This document shows, piece by piece, positions 35,206 through 43,198 of a stretch of 64,000 nt of DNA. Positions within the stretch are counted from its first letter, which is position 1; each line of letters begins with the position of its first letter. The translations under genes were made by a program, and so were the position numbers. The notes beneath the pieces were generated by a model. It searched no databases. It saw only the letters and a list, made by a program, of their open reading frames with translations, and had not been told where the DNA came from. Source of the DNA: Maribacter sp. HTCC2170 (GTDB lineage Bacteria > Bacteroidota > Bacteroidia > Flavobacteriales > Flavobacteriaceae); the NCBI RefSeq assembly GCF_000153165.2, contig NC_014472.1:1423501-1487500 (forward strand), in the 5' to 3' direction.

Positions 35206-36432
35206 CTATTGAAGCATCGATTTAGCGCGTTTTATACTTTCGACCAAAACATCAATTTCTTCCATAGTATTGTAAAAGCTAAAACTAGCCCTTACAGTAC
35301 CGGGTATTTTATAAAAGTCCATTATTGGTTGTGCACAATGATGGCCAGTTCTCACGGCAACCCCTAATTTATCGAGAATTGAACCAATATCATAAGGGTG
35401 AATACCTTCGATGTTAAATGAAATTACTGAAGTCTTATTTTTTGAAGTTCCATAAATACGTAAACCATCAATGCTCAATAGGCGTTCTGAGGCATATTGC
35501 AACAATTCATTCTCATAGGCAGCAATTTTGGAAATGCCAATAGAGTTCATATAATCCAATGCGGCACCAAATGCTATACCGCCACAAATATTTGGCGTAC
35601 CAGCCTCAAATTTATGAGGTAGATCAGCATAGGTTGTTTTTTCAAAAGTGACTTCAGCTATCATCTCACCCCCACCTTGATAAGGTGGTAATTTGTTTAA
35701 CCATTTTTCTTTTCCATATAGAATGCCAACACCTGTTGGGCCACACATTTTATGGGCAGAAACCGTATAAAAATCCACATTCAATTCTTGTACATCCGCC
35801 TGAATATGAGGGGCAGCTTGTGCGCCATCAATCAATACGGCTGCTCCAACCTCATGCGCTCGGTCAATAATCTCTTTTATAGGATTTACAGTTCCCAAGG
35901 CATTTGACACATGATTACAAAAAACCAATTTGGTTTTATCTGACAACAAACTATAATATTCATTCATAACCAATTCCCCATCTTCATTCATGGGAATAAC
36001 CTTTAGTACAGCTCCTGTACGTTCGCATAACATCTGCCACGGCACAATGTTCGAATGGTGTTCCATGGCCGAAACAATCAACTCATCCCCTTTTTTTAAG
36101 AGAGAAGTAAATCCATTTGCAATCAGATTTATACTATGTGTTGTCCCAGATGTAAAAATAATTTCATGGGATTCGGCAGCATTAAAATGTCTTTGGATTT
36201 TTATACGTGCCTGCTCATATTTATCCGTCGCCTCTTGAGAAAGTGTATGTACCCCTCGGTGAATGTTGGCATTATAATTACTATAATAGCCCACAATAGT
36301 GTCTATCACTTGTTGTGGTGTCTGCGAAGTGGCCGCATTGTCAAGATAGATTAACGGTTTGCCATTCACCTCGCGATTAAGGATTGGGAAATCTTCTCGT
36401 ATTAATTTTGGATTGATAGAACTCATCTCCAT
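35206..36432 (-). CDS. sufS: Cysteine desulfurase SufS
   Basis: A PLP enzyme that removes sulfur from cysteine for Fe-S cluster assembly. About 408 residues from the ATG at 36432; the ATG at 36426 is close by. The stop of sufD (36434) lies 1 bp before this start. Motifs: DFPILNREVNGKPLIYLDNAATSQ, EIIFTSGTTHSINLIA, PLP lysine in TVSAHKMCGPTGVGILYG, and the active-site Cys in AVRTGHHCAQPIMDFY. The last section ASFSFYNTMEEID is typical of group II desulfurases (SufS type). Confidence 0.96.
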   Translation of the reverse strand: MEMSSINPKLIREDFPILNREVNGKPLIYLDNAATSQTPQQVIDTIVGYYSNYNANIHRGVHTLSQEATDKYEQARIKIQRHFNAAESHEIIFTSGTTHSINLIANGFTSLLKKGDELIVSAMEHHSNIVPWQMLCERTGAVLKVIPMNEDGELVMNEYYSLLSDKTKLVFCNHVSNALGTVNPIKEIIDRAHEVGAAVLIDGAQAAPHIQADVQELNVDFYTVSAHKMCGPTGVGILYGKEKWLNKLPPYQGGGEMIAEVTFEKTTYADLPHKFEAGTPNICGGIAFGAALDYMNSIGISKIAAYENELLQYASERLLSIDGLRIYGTSKNKTSVISFNIEGIHPYDIGSILDKLGVAVRTGHHCAQPIMDFYKIPGTVRASFSFYNTMEEIDVLVESIKRAKSMLQ

Positions 36433-36433
36433 T

Positions 36434-37750
36434 TTACAAATCAAACCCCAGACTAACTCCTAATTTCTCAGCAATCAATTTGTTTATTCTTGATTTTAGC
36501 TCAGGAATAAGCACACTTGCCAACACATTATTGGCAAAAGCATACATTAGTAGGGCTCTTGCTTCTTTCTTAGGAATTCCCCGTGATTGAAGATAAAAAA
36601 GTGCATCTTCATCCAATTGCCCAATGGTACACCCATGCGAACATTTTACATCATCCGCAAAAATCTCTAATTGTGGTTTGGTGTTGATTGTTGCCTTATC
36701 ACTGATCAATATATTATTGTTCTGTTGAAAGGCGTTGGTCTTTTGCGCAATTTTATCGACTATGATCTTTCCGTTAAAAACACCGGTCGAATTCTCTCCA
36801 TAAATGCCCTTATAATCCTGATGACTCTCACAATTTGGTTCAATATGGTGCACCAGCGTATGGTGATCAACATGTTGCTTATATCCTAATATAGTAACCC
36901 CTTTCATGGTCGAATCAATATGCTCACCATTCTGATAGAAGTTCAGGTTATTTCTTGTCAATTTCCCGCCAAACGAAAAGGTATGCACCTTTACAACACT
37001 TTTGCTTTTTTGATTGATATATGTATTGTCTATCAAAGATGCCGTTTTGCTATCATTTTGAACTTTATAGTAGTCTATAATGGAATTCTCTGCGGCAAAA
37101 ATCTCTGTCACTGCATTCGTCAAAACTTCATTGGAAGTCAAACTTTGGTGCCTTTCAATAATCTGCACCTCAGCATTTTCCTCAACAACAACCAAACTTC
37201 TTGGTTGCAACATTAACGAAGCTTCATTTCCCGTTGAAAAGTACAAGATTTCAATCGGTTTTTTAGGCATTTTGTTCTTGGGAATATAGATATATGCCCC
37301 TTCCCTACTAAACGCTGTGTTCAACGTTGTTAGCGTTTCGTCCTTAGAAGCAATTTTATTAAAATAGACATCAATCACCTGCTTGTACATTGGCTTTGTA
37401 AGCGCCGCGCTCATCAAGCAGATATCTACTCCATCATGTGTGGTTTCAGAAAGAAAAGAAGAATATATCCCATCAATAAAAACAATCTTATAGGATTCAA
37501 TCTCATGCAAGAAAAATTTCTTTACATCTTTATATTCCAAGGCATTTACCTCTTTTGGGAAAATGCTAAAATCTATTTTCTGTAAACCTTTCAATGAGGT
37601 GTACTTCCAAGCTTCATCCTTTTTACTTGGAAAACCTTTTTCCTCGAAATTCTTGATAGCCTCGGAACGAATATCGTGAACAGGGTGTTCAACATCCACT
37701 TTATTCTCAAATGCCATGAATGAAGAAACCAGTTTATCTTTTAAATCCAT
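36434..37750 (-). CDS. sufD: SufD scaffold subunit
   Basis: Part of the SufBC2D scaffold where Fe-S clusters are built. 438 residues, starting with the ATG at 37750. The beta-helix core includes NAEVQIIERHQSLTSNEVLT, GKLTRNNLNFYQNGEHIDST and QHVDHHTLVHHIEPNCESHQDYKG. The C-terminal signature DDVKCSHGCTIGQLDEDALFYLQSRGIPK contains a Cys/His set that is conserved in SufB/SufD. It is preceded by sufC across a 52-bp gap holding a REP-like hairpin, and it touches sufS. Confidence 0.96.
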   Translation of the reverse strand: MDLKDKLVSSFMAFENKVDVEHPVHDIRSEAIKNFEEKGFPSKKDEAWKYTSLKGLQKIDFSIFPKEVNALEYKDVKKFFLHEIESYKIVFIDGIYSSFLSETTHDGVDICLMSAALTKPMYKQVIDVYFNKIASKDETLTTLNTAFSREGAYIYIPKNKMPKKPIEILYFSTGNEASLMLQPRSLVVVEENAEVQIIERHQSLTSNEVLTNAVTEIFAAENSIIDYYKVQNDSKTASLIDNTYINQKSKSVVKVHTFSFGGKLTRNNLNFYQNGEHIDSTMKGVTILGYKQHVDHHTLVHHIEPNCESHQDYKGIYGENSTGVFNGKIIVDKIAQKTNAFQQNNNILISDKATINTKPQLEIFADDVKCSHGCTIGQLDEDALFYLQSRGIPKKEARALLMYAFANNVLASVLIPELKSRINKLIAEKLGVSLGFDL

Positions 37751-37769
37751 CTTTTATAATTTACTTTGG

Positions 37770-37789
37770 ATTCCTGACTTATCAGGAAT
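37770..37789. repeat. REP-like hairpin between sufC and sufD
   Basis: Perfect 8-bp stem ATTCCTGA / TCAGGAAT around CTTA, in the setting GGATTCCTGA...TCAGGAATGACA. This has the pattern of common dispersed REP-like elements of the GGATTCC...GGAATGAC type. It could be a mobile remnant or an mRNA stability hairpin within the operon. Confidence 0.6.
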
Positions 37790-37802
37790 GACATATCAAA
37801 GG

Positions 37803-38555
37803 TTATACTGCTGCCTCTTGTTTGATCCAGTCGTACCCTTTTTCCTCTAATTCATGTGCCAACTCTTTAGTACCTGATTTCACGATTTTACCTTCATGCA
37901 AGACATGAACAAAATCTGGTACTATATAATCCAATAATCTCTGATAATGTGTGATAACGATGACTGCATTGTCCTTGCTTTTCAATTTGTTCACCCCATT
38001 GGCAACAATACGCAAAGCATCAATATCAAGACCAGAATCAGTTTCATCCAAAATCGCCAACTTAGGTTCTAGCATGGCCATTTGAAATATCTCATTTCTT
38101 TTCTTTTCACCACCGGAAAACCCTTCATTCAGTGAACGCGATAAAAATTTTCGGTCAATTTCCAATAATTCAGATTTTTCGCGAATCAACTTCAACATTT
38201 GATTGGCAGGCATATCCTCAAGACCTTTGGCTTTTCTAGATTCGTTGATAGCCGTTTTCATAAAATTGGTAACAGAAACTCCTGGGATTTCAACAGGATA
38301 TTGGAAGGAAAGAAAAATACCTTTGTGCGCTCTTTCCTCTGGAGCATCATCTTCAAGATCCTCGCCGTCCAAAACAACGTTTCCTTTTGTAACCTCATAT
38401 TCTTCTTTACCGGCAATAACTGCAGCCAAAGTACTTTTACCTGAGCCATTTGGCCCCATAATCGCATGTACTTCTCCCGCATTAACCTCAAGGTTTATCC
38501 CTTTTAGTATATCGTTATCTTCTATACCTGCGTGCAGGTTGCTAATCTTTAACAT
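37803..38555 (-). CDS. sufC: SufC ATPase of the SUF complex
   Basis: Cytosolic ABC-type ATPase that drives the SufBC2D scaffold. 250 residues. Walker A GPNGSGKSTL (about 34-43), the Q-loop region, the signature SGGEKKRNEI (about residue 150), Walker B LAILDETDSGLDIDALR and the switch His in VIVITHYQRLLDYI are present. SufC-specific features are VTKGNVVLDGEDLEDDAPEERAHKGIFLSFQYPVEIPGVS. It lies 22 bp after sufB and upstream of sufD. Confidence 0.97.
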   Translation of the reverse strand: MLKISNLHAGIEDNDILKGINLEVNAGEVHAIMGPNGSGKSTLAAVIAGKEEYEVTKGNVVLDGEDLEDDAPEERAHKGIFLSFQYPVEIPGVSVTNFMKTAINESRKAKGLEDMPANQMLKLIREKSELLEIDRKFLSRSLNEGFSGGEKKRNEIFQMAMLEPKLAILDETDSGLDIDALRIVANGVNKLKSKDNAVIVITHYQRLLDYIVPDFVHVLHEGKIVKSGTKELAHELEEKGYDWIKQEAAV

Positions 38556-38577
38556 CTTTTCTTTTTTATAATAAATA

Positions 38578-40023
38578 TTATCCTACTGAACCTTCAAGAC
38601 TTATTTCCAATAATTTTTGGGCCTCAACCGCAAACTCCATTGGCAATTTGTTCAACACTTCCTTGCTAAAACCATTTACAATCAATGCAATGGCTTTTTC
38701 GGTTTCAATTCCGCGTTGATTACAATAAAATATTTGGTCTTCACCAATTTTACTTGTTGTCGCCTCGTGTTCTATTTGTGCCGTTTTATTTTTAGCTTCT
38801 ATATAAGGGAATGTATGTGCACCACATTCATTACCCATTAGCAGCGAATCACATTGCGAAAAGTTCCTAGCATTCTTAGCACGCCTATTAACTTGTACCA
38901 ACCCACGGTAACTGTTTTGTGATTTACCCGCAGAAATACCTTTAGAGATAATCGTGCTCCTAGTATTCTTACCTATATGCACCATTTTAGTGCCTGTATC
39001 TGCTTGCTGAAAATTATTGGTCACAGCAATCGAATAGAATTCACCTATCGAATTATCTCCTTTCAAAATACAAGATGGGTATTTCCAGGTAACAGCAGAA
39101 CCTGTTTCTACCTGCGTCCAAGAAATCTTTGAATTCTTCTCACAGATACCACGTTTAGTTACAAAGTTGTAAACACCGCCTTTACCTTCTGAATTGCCAG
39201 GATACCAGTTTTGTACCGTTGAGTATTTTATTTCAGCATCATCCAACGCAATTAGCTCAACAACAGCTGCATGTAATTGGTTTTCATCCCTTGATGGTGC
39301 AGTGCAGCCTTCTAAATAACTCACGTAACTACCTTTGTCTGCAATTACAAGTGTTCTTTCAAACTGACCTGTGCCACCTTCATTAATTCTAAAATAGGTA
39401 GATAATTCCATAGGGCACTTCACACCTTTTGGAATATAACAGAAAGATCCATCTGTAAAGACAGCTGAATTTAAAGCCGCATAAAAATTATCTGTCTTTG
39501 GAACAACAGTACCTATGTATTTTTTTACCAACTCTGGATGTTCCTGAATTGCTTCTGAAATAGGCATGAAAATAATTCCTTTTTCCGCTAAAGTCTTTTT
39601 GAAAGTTGTTGCAACCGAAACGGAATCAACTACAATATCAACAGCTACATTTTGCAATTTCTTTTGCTCATCAACAGAAATTCCTAATTTTCGATACATT
39701 TCCAACAAATCGGGATCCACATCATCCAATGTTTTATTTGGATCTGCTGCTATAGGTGCGGAATAATAACTGATAGCCTGAAAATCAGGTTTCTCATAAT
39801 GAACATTTGCCCACTCCGGTTCTTCCATTTCTTCCCAAATACGAAAAGCTTCCAAACGCCAATCGGTCATCCATTCAGGTTCGTTCTTTTTTTTAGAAAT
39901 CGCTCGAACTATATTTTCATTTAATCCTTTAGGAAAAGTATCCGATTCAATATCAGTATAGAAACCATACTCATATTCTTTGGTTTCGAGCTCCTTCTTT
40001 AATTCCTCCTCAGTATATGCCAT
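38578..40023 (-). CDS. sufB: SufB scaffold subunit
   Basis: Core scaffold of the SUF machinery. The frame is open from 40056, but the conserved start [13 protein letters not shown] is at the ATG 40023, giving 481 residues. Motifs: [63 protein letters not shown] (with catalytic Cys), [13 protein letters not shown], and the C-terminal [15 protein letters not shown]-like [22 protein letters not shown]. It follows sufA by 8 bp and is the second gene of the operon. Confidence 0.96.
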   Translation of the reverse strand: MAYTEEELKKELETKEYEYGFYTDIESDTFPKGLNENIVRAISKKKNEPEWMTDWRLEAFRIWEEMEEPEWANVHYEKPDFQAISYYSAPIAADPNKTLDDVDPDLLEMYRKLGISVDEQKKLQNVAVDIVVDSVSVATTFKKTLAEKGIIFMPISEAIQEHPELVKKYIGTVVPKTDNFYAALNSAVFTDGSFCYIPKGVKCPMELSTYFRINEGGTGQFERTLVIADKGSYVSYLEGCTAPSRDENQLHAAVVELIALDDAEIKYSTVQNWYPGNSEGKGGVYNFVTKRGICEKNSKISWTQVETGSAVTWKYPSCILKGDNSIGEFYSIAVTNNFQQADTGTKMVHIGKNTRSTIISKGISAGKSQNSYRGLVQVNRRAKNARNFSQCDSLLMGNECGAHTFPYIEAKNKTAQIEHEATTSKIGEDQIFYCNQRGIETEKAIALIVNGFSKEVLNKLPMEFAVEAQKLLEISLEGSVG

Positions 40024-40031
40024 GCTTTGTC

Positions 40032-40361
40032 TTATAATGAAAAACTCTCGCCGCACCCACAGGTACGTTGCGCATTAGGGTTGTTGAATACAAATCCTTT
40101 TCCATTCAATCCTCCTGAATACTCCAAAACGGTTCCTACAAGATATAAAAAGCTTTTCTTGTCAACGAGAATTCGAACTGCGTTGTCCTCAAAAACCTTA
40201 TCGGTTTCATTGATTTTGTTATCAAAGTCCAGCTCGTAAGATAATCCGCTACAACCTCCGCTCTTAACACCAACACGCACATAGTCCTTTGAAGCATCAA
40301 AGCCTTCTTCTGTCATTAGGCTAATAACTCTTTGTTTTGCCGTTTCTGAAACTTGTATCAT
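40032..40361 (-). CDS. sufA: A-type Fe-S carrier SufA/HesB
   Basis: Carries Fe-S clusters from the scaffold to target proteins. The frame is open to 40382, but the ATG at 40361 ([16 protein letters not shown]) is the family start, giving 109 residues. The three conserved Cys are visible: SGGCSGLSY and [11 protein letters not shown] at the C-terminus. [20 protein letters not shown] and [13 protein letters not shown] are typical. It is the first gene of the suf operon, with a clear promoter at 40413-40442. Confidence 0.96.
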   Translation of the reverse strand: MIQVSETAKQRVISLMTEEGFDASKDYVRVGVKSGGCSGLSYELDFDNKINETDKVFEDNAVRILVDKKSFLYLVGTVLEYSGGLNGKGFVFNNPNAQRTCGCGESFSL

Positions 40362-40412
40362 TTTTCTAGTTCTTTGTACCAATCCTTATTTGGTACGATT
40401 CTAAATAGTTTA

Positions 40413-40442
40413 CAAATATAGGTTATAAGTAGGGTTTTGCAA
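40413..40442 (-). promoter_or_regulatory. Promoter of the suf operon
   Basis: Minus strand: TTG (40442-40440), 19-nt spacer, TATATTTG (40420-40413); a full consensus match. It lies 51 bp upstream of sufA. No IscR-like palindrome is seen. Confidence 0.65.
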
Positions 40443-40513
40443 CAAAACCTAACATTATTATAACGTATAGATTTATAAGATTTTTCTATGGGTAAAAGGA
40501 TAAATAAGATTAA

Positions 40514-41866
40514 CTATTTGATTTTGATCACTATTAAATCTGACATTCCCTTATTTTGAAGATTAGGAAAATCAATACTTGCACTTTCGCCAACGACTAT
40601 TACGCTTTTATCAGCATTTTCAAGAACATCGAAACCGTAGTCCAAGTCGGCACCACCAAAGGTCTGCTGCCATATTAAATCTCCGTTAAAATTGGTTTTT
40701 ACGACCCACAAGTCGTTTTCGCCATTATTGGATCTTGTATCAAAATCCGAGCTTTTGGAGTTCCCTGCTATAAGAAAACCTCCATCGATACAGGTGCTTA
40801 CTCCCTGAGCCGCATCAAACTGGGTACCTCCATAGGTTTTTTCCCAAATGAGATTACCACTGTCATCAATCTTAATCATCCAAATATCCGATTCTCCACT
40901 ATTCGAGGTAACATCGGCATCATCACTAAAAGTATTACCCGTAATAACGTATGCGTTGTCCAAAGTTTTTGCAATATCGTAGGAAATCTCAATGCCTGAC
41001 CCTCCAAACGAACGTTCCCAAACCAAATCGCCGCTACTTGTAATTTTAACTACCCAAAAATCATAACTGCCCTTTGTCTCACTGATATCAAAATCGTCGC
41101 TTTCGGAAAAACCCGCCATCACAAATCCGCCATCGTTTGACTGTACTACGGCATGCGCTCTGTCATTATTTGTACCTCCAAAGTATCTACGCCACTGAAT
41201 ATTCCCCTGCTCATCAATCTTGGTACCCCAGAACTCACCCACACCGTGTCTTGTCAAAAAACGTCCTTTCTCAGTATAACCATCTGCCTTGGCTGCCGTA
41301 ATATCTAAAAAACCAATAAAAAAATATCCACCATCTTGTGTTTGAATAATGTCGTATGAATGGTCATGGCCAGAGAAACCAAAACTTCTTTCCCATTCCA
41401 ATTCTCCCGATGCATCCAGTTTTAAAATCCAATTGTCATGAAATCCTTCGTTATTCGTTCCGTCACCATCATCACTCATGGCATAACCTGTAAGAATATA
41501 GCCTCCATCATTGGTCTGGGCCAAAGATTGACCTCTATCATCTTTGCTGCCGCCATAGGTTTTGTTCCACTCCAAATTCCCAGAACCATCCAATTTTAAA
41601 AGCCAATAATCATTTACAGCTGTCGATTTGCCCACGATATCACCATCGGTACTGTTTGAATATCCCAAAATGGCATAACCATCATCTATGGTTGAAATTA
41701 CTGCCTGAGCCGTTTCTTCTCCTGAGCCACCAAAACTCTTTACCCATTCAACTTCTTCCAGAAATTCAATTTGTCCGTCGGGTTTTAGAATAATCCCGTC
41801 CTTGCCATCATCTGAAGAACAGCTAAAAAGACCAAGTACAATTAGGAAGGAAAAAAGCCTTTGCAT
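40514..41866 (-). CDS. Repeat-bearing lipoprotein (beta-propeller-like)
   Basis: 450 residues. The lipobox LGLFSC sits near residue 17 after a signal sequence. The body consists of about seven tandem repeats of ~55 residues with the shared pattern DGGY-x-x-x-G-x-S-x-S-DGD ... YDFWVVKITSSGDLVWERSFGGSG. This suggests a beta-propeller or similar repeat fold that reads out as GGS...W blades. No catalytic residues are recognised. It overlaps the 410-residue choice-of-anchor B gene (TAATG), so the two are made together and may act as a pair on the cell surface. Confidence 0.85.
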   Translation of the reverse strand: MQRLFSFLIVLGLFSCSSDDGKDGIILKPDGQIEFLEEVEWVKSFGGSGEETAQAVISTIDDGYAILGYSNSTDGDIVGKSTAVNDYWLLKLDGSGNLEWNKTYGGSKDDRGQSLAQTNDGGYILTGYAMSDDGDGTNNEGFHDNWILKLDASGELEWERSFGFSGHDHSYDIIQTQDGGYFFIGFLDITAAKADGYTEKGRFLTRHGVGEFWGTKIDEQGNIQWRRYFGGTNNDRAHAVVQSNDGGFVMAGFSESDDFDISETKGSYDFWVVKITSSGDLVWERSFGGSGIEISYDIAKTLDNAYVITGNTFSDDADVTSNSGESDIWMIKIDDSGNLIWEKTYGGTQFDAAQGVSTCIDGGFLIAGNSKSSDFDTRSNNGENDLWVVKTNFNGDLIWQQTFGGADLDYGFDVLENADKSVIVVGESASIDFPNLQNKGMSDLIVIKIK

Positions 41867-43098
41867 TATTCTGATTTTTTAATCACAAACAACCCAGAGT
41901 TAATATCGCTCACTATGATTTTTCCACTTTCAAAATAGGGATAAATACTCCACACCCCATCAAAACCAGCACTATTACTCGAAGGAAAAGTATCGAAGAA
42001 GCTTTCTTCTGCAATATTTTTATTTGCGATATCAGAAATATCCAACACTCTCATTCCGGCTCTATAGTTTGCCAAGAAATACTGATCCTCTTTTACGTAG
42101 CCATTATGATCAATAGCCGTTGTTTGCCCAGAATATGTAGTGTGCAAAACAGGACTGTCCAAATCAGTTAGGTCAAAAACCAGCGTTCGTGAATCAAATC
42201 CAAAATTAACCTCATCCAGTTCATCCCCAAGAATTAAATACCGCTGATCCTCTGTAAACCATCCTTGATGTGTATATGCCAAATTAGAGTATCCGAATGT
42301 TGATATCTCAACAGGATTATCCTTATCGGTTATATCTACTATGGCCACTTGATTTTCATTCGCTCCTATAAAAATCTCGGCGCCCGCATAATCAGTATCT
42401 GGGCCATTGTATATAACGACTTGAGCATCGTGGGAATAACCATTAACGCCATAACCGCCAGCGGATATAGGGTTTTTTGGATTCTGTAAATCTAAAAAAT
42501 GAACACCACCATTAAATGCATCATCCCTTGCTGTTCCTACGGGATAGGCAAAACCTGTTTCTTCATTAATTACCACATTATGGGCATTACCAAAACCTGT
42601 ATAAAGACCATCATCTTCAAAAACTTGGGGAGCATCGGTTGTATTACGTAAACGGGTCAGGTCAAAAACCTGCATGCCATGGCCATCAGCTTCAGAAACA
42701 ATATAGGCGTGATTTTGATAAACCTTAATATCTCGCCAAGAACTAGAACTTGTTGCTGATGGTAATTTGCCTAGGTACACAAGGTTTTCTGTATCGGTTA
42801 TATCAACAAAGGCCGTTCCGTTATCCAAACCCAATAGGGCGTATTCTTTATTTGTTGTAGGGTCTGTCCATCCCCAAATATCGTTTCCTTTGGATGCCGA
42901 AAAATTAGATAGCGATATTCTTCCCAGTAAATCGTAACCGTTACAAGGGTAAATGTCTGCCATGCCGTTTTCACATGGTGTAAACACAGCTGTTTGTTCA
43001 TCATCCAATAAATCAGTATCAGAATTGCCATCATCGCTTGAGCAGCCAAAAACTAGCATTAGGGCAAATACAAGTGCGTAGAACCTATTCTTAATCAT
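41866..43098 (-). CDS. Choice-of-anchor B family lipoprotein (LVIVD repeats)
   Basis: 410 residues, lipoprotein with the lipobox LVFGCSS. The repeats are of the LVIVD type, each a blade with a D-I-T-D or D-L-x-D centre: AFVDITDTENLVYLGKLPS, MQVFDLTRLRN, VAIVDITDKDNPVEISTFG, LVFDLTDLDSPV and MRVLDISDIANKN. GMADIYPCNGYDLLGRISL is typical of this group. No enzyme site is known. The start is preceded by a -7 box TATCTTTG at 43130-43123. Partner of the overlapping downstream gene. Confidence 0.87.
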   Translation of the reverse strand: MIKNRFYALVFALMLVFGCSSDDGNSDTDLLDDEQTAVFTPCENGMADIYPCNGYDLLGRISLSNFSASKGNDIWGWTDPTTNKEYALLGLDNGTAFVDITDTENLVYLGKLPSATSSSSWRDIKVYQNHAYIVSEADGHGMQVFDLTRLRNTTDAPQVFEDDGLYTGFGNAHNVVINEETGFAYPVGTARDDAFNGGVHFLDLQNPKNPISAGGYGVNGYSHDAQVVIYNGPDTDYAGAEIFIGANENQVAIVDITDKDNPVEISTFGYSNLAYTHQGWFTEDQRYLILGDELDEVNFGFDSRTLVFDLTDLDSPVLHTTYSGQTTAIDHNGYVKEDQYFLANYRAGMRVLDISDIANKNIAEESFFDTFPSSNSAGFDGVWSIYPYFESGKIIVSDINSGLFVIKKSE

Positions 43099-43198
43099 AG
43101 CATTGATTTAGTTCTTTTTACTCAAAGATAGGGTTTATTACTAACCTTGCTTTGATAGTAGCACTCAACACCTAATTAAAACAACAGGACTATGGGGC

